From an uncultured Collinsella sp. (lineage in GTDB: Bacteria; Actinomycetota; Coriobacteriia; Coriobacteriales; Coriobacteriaceae), in contig URSO01000088.1 of the NCBI GenBank assembly GCA_900550415.1, positions 1 through 5,301 on the forward strand: DNA of 5,301 bases. The letters run 5' to 3'. Below are positions 1 to 5,301 of this stretch, piece by piece (the first letter of the stretch is position 1; each line of letters opens with the position of its first letter). A program made the position numbers and the translations under genes. The notes under the pieces were generated by a model. The model did no database searches. It worked only from the letters and a program-made list of their open reading frames with translations, and was not told where the DNA came from.

Positions 1-6
1 CCTGCT

Positions 7-43
7 CACGACGGAGGCCACATTAAGTGGCCTCCTGTTCGTG
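7..43. terminator. Stem-loop, possible terminator of an upstream gene
   Basis: A perfect 9-bp stem (GGAGGCCAC at 13-21 with GTGGCCTCC at 27-35) encloses a 5-nt ATTAA loop. It is extended below a small internal loop by CACGA (7-11) pairing with TCGTG (39-43). The shape fits the 3' end of a transcript arriving from the left of the window. No real T-run follows on either strand (TGTTCGTG on plus), so a Rho-independent terminator is only a possibility. The alternative is a structured 3' end or the tail of a coding frame that reads open from base 1 to a TAA at 61-63. Confidence 0.4.
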
Positions 44-95
44 CGGAACTCGCGACAAATTAAACTCCGCGCCGGGCGCCACCCAGCCGGGAGAC

Positions 96-141
96 AACGT
101 GCTCGGAACCTTAAATAGCCTCCTCTCCAAACGGGCACGTT
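96..141. other. Inverted repeat / large-loop hairpin upstream of the methyltransferase gene
   Basis: AACGTGCTCG (96-105) pairs with CGGGCACGTT (132-141), giving ten pairs including one G-T wobble and leaving a 26-nt loop. The loop contains the pyrimidine-rich CCTCCTCTCC (119-128), which resembles an anti-Shine-Dalgarno sequence. The repeat ends ten bases before the TACAAT -10 candidate at 152-157. If that promoter is used, the repeat lies in or upstream of the -35 region and would act as DNA, for example as an operator, and not as mRNA leader. No function can be assigned. Confidence 0.35.
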
Positions 142-151
142 GAATGCACGG

Positions 152-157
152 TACAAT
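152..157 (+). promoter_or_regulatory. Candidate -10 element of the rlmD-type gene
   Basis: TACAAT, one mismatch from the sigma-A consensus TATAAT, lies 40 nt before the ATG and predicts a 5' leader of roughly 34 nt. No convincing -35 hexamer is present at 16-18 bp spacing. The call rests on the hexamer, its placement, and the identical hexamer upstream of both other complete genes in the window. Confidence 0.35.
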
Positions 158-197
158 TGCTTCGGACTTTTCTTTTATTTAATAGTGGGGTTAATTC

Positions 198-1646
198 ATG
201 GCAGAATCTCGTGCGGAGCGTAAGGCTCGTCGTGCTTTGATCGAGGCGGCTGAGGGGTCGGAGGAGAAAAAATCTTCCAAGAAATCCAAGTCGTCTCAGG
301 ATGCGAAGGGTAAGTCGGCGAAGGGCAAGGTTAAGACCAAGCGTTCTGGCTCTCGTCAGAGCGGGGATAAGGCGCCTCACGTTCGTTCCAAAGGCTCGCG
401 CAAGGATTCGGCTCAGCCTGCGCGTAAGGCCGTGGATCCCAAGTCTCCCTGTTCGATCATGAAAGCTTGCGGTGGGTGCACGGCGCTCAATCGTCCTTAT
501 AAAAAGCAGTTGGCAGCTAAGCAGGCTGCTATGGAGGAGCTTTTTGCTGCTCTTTGCGAGCGCGAGGGTATTAGCGTCGACCCCATTCGCGGTATGGGCG
601 TCACCTTGGGCGACCCGGGCAAGTATCCTGCGCCGCGTGGTTTTCGTCATAAGGCTGCCACCCCCTTTGCTCCCGGTAAGGAGGGCGCTGTCCGCTGCGG
701 CTTCTTTGAGCGCGGTTCGCACAGAATCGTTGCCGTGCCCGAATGCCCCGTCGAGGTACCGGGCGCCCGACAGATTCTTAACGGCATCGCGCGTGAAGCT
801 GAGCGCCTGCACATTCCCGCCTTTAACGAGGACAAGCATCTGGGCTTGCTCCGCTATGCCGTCGTCCGCTGCGGTTGGCGCACCGACCAGATTATGGTCA
901 CCCTCGTGACCGCTCAACGCGACCTGCCGCATGCGCAGGAGTTCTTTGAAGCCGTCGCGGCGCTTGATCCGCATATCGTCACCGTCGCTCAGAACATCAA
1001 CGGTCGCCCCGGAAATGCCATCTTGAGCGAGGAGACCCGTATCGTCTATGGCGCCGAATGCATGCGCGACCAGCTGCTCGGTTGTGAATTCGACATCTCC
1101 CCTACCGCGTTCTATCAGACCAATCCGCAGCAAACCGAGCTGCTCTATCGACTTGCCATTGACGGCATGGACCTGCAGCAGGGTGACATTCTTATGGACG
1201 CTTACTGCGGCAGCGGAACCATCGGCCTGTGCGCCGCGAAGGATGTCCAGGACAAGGGCATCGGCATTATGCTGCTCGGCGTGGAGCGCAACCCGGCGGG
1301 CATTGCCGACGCACGTCGCAATGCCGAGCTCAACGGCCTCACCCGCAGCGCTTGGTTTATGGCCGACGACGCCACCGATTACATCCTGGACGCCGCCGAC
1401 AACAACGAGCGGATCGATGTCCTTTCCATCGACCCGCCGCGCGCCGGCTCCACCCCCGAGTTCCTCGAAGCCGCCTGCGCACTCAAGCCGCGCCGCATCA
1501 CCTATATCAGCTGCAACCCTGTGACCCAAGAGCGCGACCTGCACCAGCTCCTCGACGGAGGCTATCGCCTGCTCAAGATCACGCCCGTCGACATGTTCCC
1601 CCATACCGACCACACCGAAACCGTAGCGGTCCTCGAGCGCCGATAA
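198..1646 (+). CDS. rlmD: RlmD/TrmA-family 23S rRNA (uracil-5-)-methyltransferase
   Basis: This 482-residue cytoplasmic enzyme is predicted to move a methyl group from S-adenosylmethionine to C5 of a uracil in 23S rRNA (U1939 in the E. coli enzyme). Residues 1-80 form a low-complexity extension with 25 Lys/Arg. A Cys cluster follows, C85-x5-C91-x2-C94, with C183 as probable fourth ligand, the [4Fe-4S] pattern of RlmD. The methyltransferase core shows SPTAFYQTNPQQ (301-312), the SAM loop DAYCGSGTIG (334-343), GVERN (361-365), DPPRAG (412-417), catalytic C439 in YISCNP, and the general base E474 in HTDHTETV. No TRAM domain is recognisable in front of the core. The ATG at 198 follows a weak GTGGGG ribosome site at 185-190. 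A later Met (residue 88) would lose C85, so the long form is preferred. The exact target uridine (RlmD, RlmC or RlmCD type) is not settled by sequence alone. Confidence 0.94.
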   Translation: MAESRAERKARRALIEAAEGSEEKKSSKKSKSSQDAKGKSAKGKVKTKRSGSRQSGDKAPHVRSKGSRKDSAQPARKAVDPKSPCSIMKACGGCTALNRPYKKQLAAKQAAMEELFAALCEREGISVDPIRGMGVTLGDPGKYPAPRGFRHKAATPFAPGKEGAVRCGFFERGSHRIVAVPECPVEVPGARQILNGIAREAERLHIPAFNEDKHLGLLRYAVVRCGWRTDQIMVTLVTAQRDLPHAQEFFEAVAALDPHIVTVAQNINGRPGNAILSEETRIVYGAECMRDQLLGCEFDISPTAFYQTNPQQTELLYRLAIDGMDLQQGDILMDAYCGSGTIGLCAAKDVQDKGIGIMLLGVERNPAGIADARRNAELNGLTRSAWFMADDATDYILDAADNNERIDVLSIDPPRAGSTPEFLEAACALKPRRITYISCNPVTQERDLHQLLDGGYRLLKITPVDMFPHTDHTETVAVLERR

Positions 1647-1664
1647 TCTACCAGTACAAGAAAA

Positions 1665-1697
1665 AAGGGGGGTGGCCCGTCTGGACCGCCCCCCCTT
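1665..1697. terminator. Shared terminator between convergent genes
   Basis: AAGGGGGGTGG (1665-1675) pairs with CCGCCCCCCCTT (1686-1697), with one T-G wobble and a bulged C, around a 10-nt loop. Read on the minus strand, the stem is followed by a T-rich run (TTTTTTCTT across 1658-1666, partly in the stem), so it is a good Rho-independent terminator for the phosphatase gene, 19 bp after its stop. Read on plus, it lies 18 bp after the methyltransferase stop but has only TTCGTTGGT behind it, so it would be weaker in that direction. Confidence 0.8.
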
Positions 1698-1716
1698 CGT
1701 TGGTATATATGCCCCG

Positions 1717-2538
1717 TTACATACTTTTGCGCAGGTCGCACACGCCGGCTGCCGCCATCTCGCGCAGCAGCGTCTCGCGGTCGCGCGTCACGATCAGGTC
1801 CAGCGGGAAATGAATCTCGTCGAGCATCTTGCGTGCGTGATCGAGCTTGCCAATGGCCATGCCAATGTGGGCATCGGTCGACACGCCAATACCCACGCCC
1901 AGCTCGGCGCAGCGCTCGGCGATCTTGCGGCATACAGCCCAATGCTCAGTGTCGACACCGTGTTCAAGACTATGGTTGTTGATCTCGATAATCTTGTGCT
2001 TGGCCTTAGCCGCCAACAGCACCTCGTCGATATCGAACGGCACGCCCGAGCGACCCGCGTGGCCCAGCATGAACACCTTGGGATGTTCCAAGGCATTGAT
2101 ATACATCTCGGTCGTTTGGGTCAGCGTCGCACCCTCAGCAATCTGCGGATTATGCACGCTTGCAACCAAATAATCCAAATTACGCGTAACCAAATCGAAC
2201 AGTGAATGCTGACGGCTGTACGAATCGCCGGCGATATCGAGCGTGACAGGAGTGTCCTCGCCAAACAGGCTTCCATCCATCGAAACGATATCGGCCTCGG
2301 CACCACGCAGCACTAGCACGCCGCTCCATATGCGCGGCCAGATATCCTGGTTGATAAAGAACTGGTAACTGCGCAGGTCATCGGGACAAGCCGAAACCAT
2401 AGAGCTCAGGTGATCGGCAGATCCGAGTACCTGCAGGCCGCGCTCTGCCGCCCAGTACACATTCTCCTCAATGGTCGAATATGCATGCGCAGAAAACATC
2501 GTATGGGTATGAATGTCACAAGAAAGAAGGTAGGGCAT
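1717..2538 (-). CDS. PHP-domain phosphatase/hydrolase, YcdX type
   Basis: This 273-residue protein has no signal peptide or membrane segment and is a stand-alone PHP domain, a metal-dependent phosphoesterase fold. Metal-ligand motifs appear in the YcdX order: H10-T-H12, H18 in SAHAYST, D42-H43 in GSADHL, E81 in RGAEAD, H129 in ASVHNP, H160 in GHAGRSG, and D222-A-H224 in STDAH. Together they would hold a trinuclear metal centre. Length is close to the usual YcdX size of about 245 residues, with no polymerase or histidinol-phosphatase-specific additions. The ATG at 2538 follows AAGGAG at 2544-2549 with 5-nt spacing, which fixes the start. The gene is convergent with the methyltransferase gene and downstream of the aminotransferase, separated from it by a terminator. 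The substrate is unknown. A histidinol-phosphatase role (HisK type) is possible but not indicated by any neighbouring his gene. Confidence 0.93.
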   Translation of the reverse strand: MPYLLSCDIHTHTMFSAHAYSTIEENVYWAAERGLQVLGSADHLSSMVSACPDDLRSYQFFINQDIWPRIWSGVLVLRGAEADIVSMDGSLFGEDTPVTLDIAGDSYSRQHSLFDLVTRNLDYLVASVHNPQIAEGATLTQTTEMYINALEHPKVFMLGHAGRSGVPFDIDEVLLAAKAKHKIIEINNHSLEHGVDTEHWAVCRKIAERCAELGVGIGVSTDAHIGMAIGKLDHARKMLDEIHFPLDLIVTRDRETLLREMAAAGVCDLRKSM

Positions 2539-2543
2539 CGGGT

Positions 2544-2549
2544 CTCCTT
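2544..2549 (-). promoter_or_regulatory. Ribosome binding site of the PHP gene
   Basis: The minus strand reads AAGGAG, five bases before the ATG at 2538. It is the strongest Shine-Dalgarno match in the window and confirms the start. Confidence 0.8.
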
Positions 2550-2575
2550 ATCCGGCATGGCCGTCGCGTATATTC

Positions 2576-2604
2576 ATTGTACGCATAGCCTTCGGCAGTC
2601 GTAA
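2576..2604 (-). promoter_or_regulatory. Candidate promoter of the PHP gene
   Basis: On the minus strand, TACAAT (2576-2581) is preceded at exactly 17 bp by TTACGA (2599-2604), a 3-of-6 match to TTGACA. Transcription would begin near 2569, giving a leader of about 30 nt with the AAGGAG site. A short dyad, GCAGT (2595-2599) and ACTGC (2606-2610), brackets the -35 hexamer and could be chance. Confidence 0.42.
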
Positions 2605-2638
2605 AACTGCTTCATCCCAATCACACAACGGCATAGAC

Positions 2639-2669
2639 AACGGGGTCTGGCTTAGCACCAAACCCCGTT
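2639..2669 (-). terminator. Hairpin terminator after the aminotransferase gene
   Basis: AACGGGGTCTGG (2639-2650) pairs with CCAAACCCCGTT (2658-2669) around a 7-nt loop, with a single C-A mismatch. It lies 29 bp beyond the aminotransferase stop. On the minus strand the stem is followed by GTCTATGCC, so the only T-run is TTG at its foot. It is probably a terminator but a weak one, and some read-through into the PHP gene is possible. Confidence 0.6.
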
Positions 2670-2697
2670 TCACGTAAAACATTGTAAGCAGAGCGCT

Positions 2698-3888
2698 TTA
2701 CTTTCGACGATATTCGTCGGCCAGTTGCTTCCAGGCAGGCAACGAATTGACGATGGTCTCGTAGCTCACACAGTAGCCAAGGCGGAACCAGCCCGGCATG
2801 CCAAAGCTATCCGAAGGCACCGCGAGCAGCTCATACTTCTTCGCGCGCTCGCAGAAAGCGTTCGCATCGGGCTCCAGCGCCTTCACCCACAGGTAGAATG
2901 CACCATCCGGCTCAACATAGGTGTAGCCGTACTCCGCCAGTGCATCGGTAAGCGCGGTGCGGTTGCGCGCATAGGCCTCAACGTCACTCGGCTCATCGAT
3001 GCAATCAATAATCACGCGCTGGAAGAGCGCCGGAGCGCACACGAAGCCCAGCGTACGGGCGGCACCGGCAACGGCGGGCATTAGACGAGCTGCCTGAGGA
3101 TTCGTATTGGGGACCAAAATCCAGCCCACGCGCTCACCAGGCAGCGACAGCGACTTAGAATACGAGTAGCACACCACGGTGTTCTCGTAGATCAAGGGCA
3201 CCCAAGCCACCTCGGCACCGTACACGATCTCGCGGTACGGCTCATCAGAGATGAGCATAATCGGATTCTCGGGATCACGCCGAGCGCTGGCCTCGCGCAG
3301 AACATTGGCCAGTCGCGTCAGCGTGTCGCGTGTATATACGGCACCGGTCGGATTGTTGGGCGAGTCGATGATGACGGCAGCCGTCTTATCGGTAATCGCC
3401 TTGAGCACGTTGTCCACGCTCAGCTGGAACGTATCTTCATCGGCGAGCGCCTCGACACACGTACAGCCGGCCTTCTCAATCCAAACGCGATACTCCGGAA
3501 AGTACGGGGCGATAACAATGACCTCGTCACCCGGGTTCGTAACGGCATTGAGCGTGCAGGTGAGCGAAGCCGCCGCGCCCACGGTCATAAAGACATCCTT
3601 GCCCTCATAGCTCGTGCCAAAGCGACGGTTGAGCGAGTCGGCGACGGCTGCTCGACATTGCGGCAGACCCGGCGCAGGCGTGTATCCATGCAGCTGGTCG
3701 CTCGGCAGCTCCAAGGCCTTCTTAATGGACTCAGCCACAGCAGCGGGCGCCGGAACACTCGGGTTGCCCAGCGAGAAGTCGAATACGTTCTCTGCACCGA
3801 TCTGTGCCTTGCGCTCAAGGCCATAGCTAAAGATCTCACGGATGATGGAGCTTTCCGCACCGCGAGCATACATAGTTTCGTTGATCAT
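2698..3888 (-). CDS. PLP-dependent aminotransferase, class I/II fold
   Basis: A 396-residue cytoplasmic fold-type I aminotransferase, predicted to move an amino group between an amino acid and a 2-oxo acid using pyridoxal phosphate. Visible landmarks are SLGNPSVPAP (39-48), HGYTPAPGLP (67-76), a TVGAAAS phosphate-site loop (102-108), the SPNNPTG segment with N179 (176-182), D215-E216-P217-Y218, the Schiff-base lysine K245 in SYSKSLSLPGER, and R369 in WFRLGY for the substrate carboxylate. Length is typical of the aspartate aminotransferase family. I chose the start at 3888 (MINETMYARG) because AAAGGGG lies five bases upstream. An in-frame ATG at 3987 would add 33 residues translated partly from the palindromic repeat. 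The N-terminus resembles Clostridia and Coriobacteriia proteins annotated only as PLP-dependent aminotransferase. The amino acid used is not known, and the neighbours give no pathway clue. Confidence 0.95.
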   Translation of the reverse strand: MINETMYARGAESSIIREIFSYGLERKAQIGAENVFDFSLGNPSVPAPAAVAESIKKALELPSDQLHGYTPAPGLPQCRAAVADSLNRRFGTSYEGKDVFMTVGAAASLTCTLNAVTNPGDEVIVIAPYFPEYRVWIEKAGCTCVEALADEDTFQLSVDNVLKAITDKTAAVIIDSPNNPTGAVYTRDTLTRLANVLREASARRDPENPIMLISDEPYREIVYGAEVAWVPLIYENTVVCYSYSKSLSLPGERVGWILVPNTNPQAARLMPAVAGAARTLGFVCAPALFQRVIIDCIDEPSDVEAYARNRTALTDALAEYGYTYVEPDGAFYLWVKALEPDANAFCERAKKYELLAVPSDSFGMPGWFRLGYCVSYETIVNSLPAWKQLADEYRRK

Positions 3889-3893
3889 CTGTT

Positions 3894-3900
3894 CCCCTTT
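3894..3900 (-). promoter_or_regulatory. Ribosome binding site deciding the aminotransferase start
   Basis: The minus strand reads AAAGGGG followed by a 5-nt spacer and the ATG at 3888. This supports the 396-residue form over the longer frame opening inside the palindrome at 3987. Confidence 0.7.
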
Positions 3901-3912
3901 CGCATAGGCGGT

Positions 3913-3918
3913 ATTGTA
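3913..3918 (-). promoter_or_regulatory. Candidate -10 element of the aminotransferase gene
   Basis: The minus strand reads GCGTACAAT, the same nine bases as at the PHP gene promoter. Transcription would start near 3906, giving a leader of about 18 nt containing the AAAGGGG site. No good -35 hexamer is seen at 17 bp. Immediately upstream, CGCTTT and AAAGCG form a dyad (3919-3938) in the spacer. Confidence 0.4.
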
Positions 3919-3938
3919 CGCTTTAGTCGGGCAAAGCG
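3919..3938. promoter_or_regulatory. Dyad next to the aminotransferase -10 element, possible operator
   Basis: CGCTTT (3919-3924) and AAAGCG (3933-3938) are perfect inverted 6-mers separated by 8 bases, directly abutting TACAAT on the minus strand. The position, inside the -35 to -10 spacer, suits a repressor or a spacer-distorting activator. The 6-bp arms are short enough to occur by chance, and no known regulator motif was recognised. Confidence 0.25.
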
Positions 3939-3948
3939 CCGCAGCAAT

Positions 3949-4008
3949 GTTGATTGGGGACAGACTTAAATGCGTGAAAACGCTCATTTAAGTCTGTCCC
4001 CAATCAAC
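3949..4008. repeat. 60-bp near-perfect palindrome, REP/MITE-like element
   Basis: Two perfect 23-bp inverted arms (3949-3971 and 3986-4008) are joined by a GCG/CGC pair, a TGAAAA loop (3975-3980) and a 2-nt TC bulge (3984-3985). Each arm carries GGGGACAGACTTAAAT. The element is richer in A/T than the flanking genes, contains no gene, and cannot be a conventional terminator because no T-run follows on either strand. GGGGACAG-type palindromes are known as dispersed extragenic repeats in several bacterial groups, some of them linked to Y1/REP-associated (RAYT) transposases. Assigning this one to that class is inference, since only one copy lies in the window. It begins right after the T-run of the ftsH terminator. 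Confidence 0.8.
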
Positions 4009-4014
4009 GAAGAA

Positions 4015-4046
4015 AAAGCCTCCGCAGGTTTCCCCGCGGAGGCTTT
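4015..4046 (-). terminator. Rho-independent terminator of ftsH
   Basis: A perfect 11-bp stem, AAAGCCTCCGC (4015-4025) with GCGGAGGCTTT (4036-4046), encloses a 10-nt loop. On the minus strand it is followed by a T-rich run (the stem ends in TTT and continues TTCTTC). It lies 11 bp past the ftsH stop codon. This is the clearest intrinsic terminator in the window. Confidence 0.92.
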
Positions 4047-4057
4047 CGCTACAAGGA

Positions 4058-5301
4058 CTATTTGTCGGCGTCGGTGTTGCCGTCAGCGTTGACGGCATGG
4101 TCATCGCCGGCATCATCGGATGCGGCTTCGGCATCCTCCTGCATGGCCGCCTGCGCAAAGGCCGCAGCATCAGCCGCCAGCTCCTCCTCGCTCATGCGAG
4201 GCAAGCGCTTCTTGGTCGGCATGCCGGCCGCCTTGGCATTGCGCTCCTCCTTGGCCGCCAGGATATCGCCCTCGCGCTCAAGGTAGGCATCCCACTCATT
4301 GCCGAGCAGGGCGTTCACGGCGTCGCCTTCGACGGTCTCGCGCTCAAGCAGCACCTTCGCCATCAGATCGAGCTGATCGCGACGGGCATCCAAAATCTCG
4401 ACCGCACGGCGATGGGCTTCGCGCATGATGCGCTGAACCTCGATATCGATGCGGCGCGCCGTCTCCTCGGAGTAATCCTGGTGATCGGCGTAATCGCGAC
4501 CAAGGAACACCTGATGCTGCGCCTCACCAAACACTTGCGTGCCCAGCTCCTCGCTCATGCCCAGGCGCGTGACCATCTCGCGCGCCATCTTAGTCGCGCG
4601 CTCCAGATCGTTGCTCGCGCCCGACGTGATGTCGTCGCACATGAGCTCCTCGGCAACGCGACCGCCCAAGAACACGGCGAGCTCGTCGAGCATCTCGTTC
4701 TTGGTCTTGAGGAAGTGGTCCTCCTGCGGAAGCTGCAGCGTGTAGCCCAGAGCCTGACCGCGGCTGACGATCGAGATCTTGTGGACCGGATCGGAGTGCT
4801 CCAGGATGTGGCCCACCAGGGCATGACCGCTCTCGTGGTAGGCAATCGTGGTGCGCTCGGCCTCGGTCATCACGCGACCCTTGCGCTGCGGACCAGCAAT
4901 CACGCGCTCCATCGATTCCTCGACCTCGTCCATCGAGATCACAGAACGATGACGGCGGGCAGTCAACAGTGCAGACTCGTTGAGCAGATTTGCCAGATCG
5001 GCGCCGGTAAAGCCAACGGTCATCTGGGCGAGCTTCTCAAACTTAACGTCCTCGTCCATCGGCTTGTTCTCGGCATGCACGCGCAAGATCTGCTCGCGGC
5101 CCTTCACGTCCGGACGGTCGACCGTAACTTGACGGTCAAAACGGCCGGGACGCAGCAATGCCGGGTCCAGAATATCGGGGCGGTTAGTTGCGGCGATCAG
5201 GATGACCGACTCGCTCTCCTCAAAACCGTCCATCTCGACCAGCAGCTGGTTGAGCGTCTGCTCGCGCTCGTCGTGACCGCCGCCCAGACCAGCTCCGCGC
5301 T
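4058..5301 (-). CDS. ftsH: ATP-dependent zinc metalloprotease FtsH, C-terminal part
   Basis: The gene runs off the right edge; 413 residues are visible (first whole codon at 5299), starting RGAGLGGGHDEREQTLNQLL. FtsH is a hexameric inner-membrane AAA+ protease that unfolds and degrades membrane and short-lived proteins. Missing from view are the N-terminal membrane segments, Walker A and Walker B. Visible are the second region of homology with the arginine-finger segment LLRPGRFDRQ (about residues 49-58), the lid with GFTGADLANLLNES (96-109), and the M41 zinc site HESGH (155-159; DNA 4823-4837). The third ligand is probably the Asp of SNDLERAT (231). The protease helix bundle ends near 335, followed by an unusually long charged tail of about 75 residues rich in Ala, Asp and Glu. 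The stop is TAG at 4058-4060, with a strong terminator directly after. The family assignment is secure. Confidence 0.97.
   Translation of the reverse strand, partial: RGAGLGGGHDEREQTLNQLLVEMDGFEESESVILIAATNRPDILDPALLRPGRFDRQVTVDRPDVKGREQILRVHAENKPMDEDVKFEKLAQMTVGFTGADLANLLNESALLTARRHRSVISMDEVEESMERVIAGPQRKGRVMTEAERTTIAYHESGHALVGHILEHSDPVHKISIVSRGQALGYTLQLPQEDHFLKTKNEMLDELAVFLGGRVAEELMCDDITSGASNDLERATKMAREMVTRLGMSEELGTQVFGEAQHQVFLGRDYADHQDYSEETARRIDIEVQRIMREAHRRAVEILDARRDQLDLMAKVLLERETVEGDAVNALLGNEWDAYLEREGDILAAKEERNAKAAGMPTKKRLPRMSEEELAADAAAFAQAAMQEDAEAASDDAGDDHAVNADGNTDADK

Noticed and set aside
1..63. Open frame from the left edge ending in TAA at 61-63, possible 3' end of an upstream gene
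   Set aside because: At only 20 codons with no recognisable motif, and overlapping a strong hairpin, it cannot be supported as coding. A second frame is open to 118 equally by chance.
111..1613. A 500-codon open frame on the minus strand across almost the whole methyltransferase gene
   Set aside because: It is in register with the sense codons, so stops need TTA, CTA or TCA in the sense gene, which are rare here. It has no recognisable domain, while the sense frame carries all the family motifs.
1229..1813. Arg/Pro-rich frames overlapping the 3' end of the methyltransferase gene and the terminator
   Set aside because: Compositionally biased shadow of a GC-rich gene that reads through the terminator hairpin, with no ribosome site or domain.
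3889..3987. A 33-residue N-terminal extension of the aminotransferase from an ATG at 3987
   Set aside because: The first codons lie in the palindromic repeat, there is no ribosome site before 3987, and the promoter candidate at 3913-3918 lies inside the extension. MINETMYARG at 3888 has a good ribosome site and matches the family start.
3949..4008. The palindrome as a plain transcription terminator for ftsH
   Set aside because: There is no T-run after either arm, and a better intrinsic terminator with a T-rich tail already stands at 4015-4046.
4062..4745. Several Ser/Ala- and Arg/Pro-rich plus-strand frames opposite ftsH
   Set aside because: They are antisense shadows. The minus strand carries the conserved FtsH motifs throughout, and no promoter or ribosome site supports them.

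Overview
The window looks like ordinary chromosome from a moderately GC-rich actinobacterium. Codon use, gene types and the -10 elements fit a gut member of the class Coriobacteriia, such as Collinsella. This assignment is inference from recall of similar proteins; nothing here was searched.

Layout from left to right: (1) An intergenic leader (1-197) holds two hairpins and a TACAAT -10 candidate. (2) A plus-strand rRNA uracil-5-methyltransferase of the RlmD/TrmA family (198-1646) carries a Lys/Ser-rich N-terminal extension. (3) A shared G/C-rich terminator follows (about 1665-1697), and then a convergent minus-strand PHP-domain phosphatase of the YcdX type (1717-2538). (4) A minus-strand class I/II PLP-dependent aminotransferase (2698-3888) ends 29 bp before its own hairpin terminator and has its own promoter candidate. 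(5) An almost perfect 60-bp palindrome (3949-4008) lies between that aminotransferase and the strong terminator of ftsH (4015-4046). (6) The 3' two thirds of ftsH, encoding the membrane AAA+ zinc protease, runs on the minus strand off the right edge (4058-5301).

The genes appear to be separate transcription units, each with its own terminator, and not a pathway operon. Functions range over rRNA modification, a probable phosphoesterase, amino-acid metabolism and membrane protein quality control. All three complete genes have a TACAAT hexamer 18-41 nt upstream of the start codon.

I found no phage, CRISPR, toxin-antitoxin or defence system, and no evidence of a new multi-gene system. The item most worth following up is the palindrome at 3949-4008. 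It has the look of a dispersed REP- or MITE-type element placed directly behind the ftsH terminator. The basic N-terminal extension of the methyltransferase is the second.
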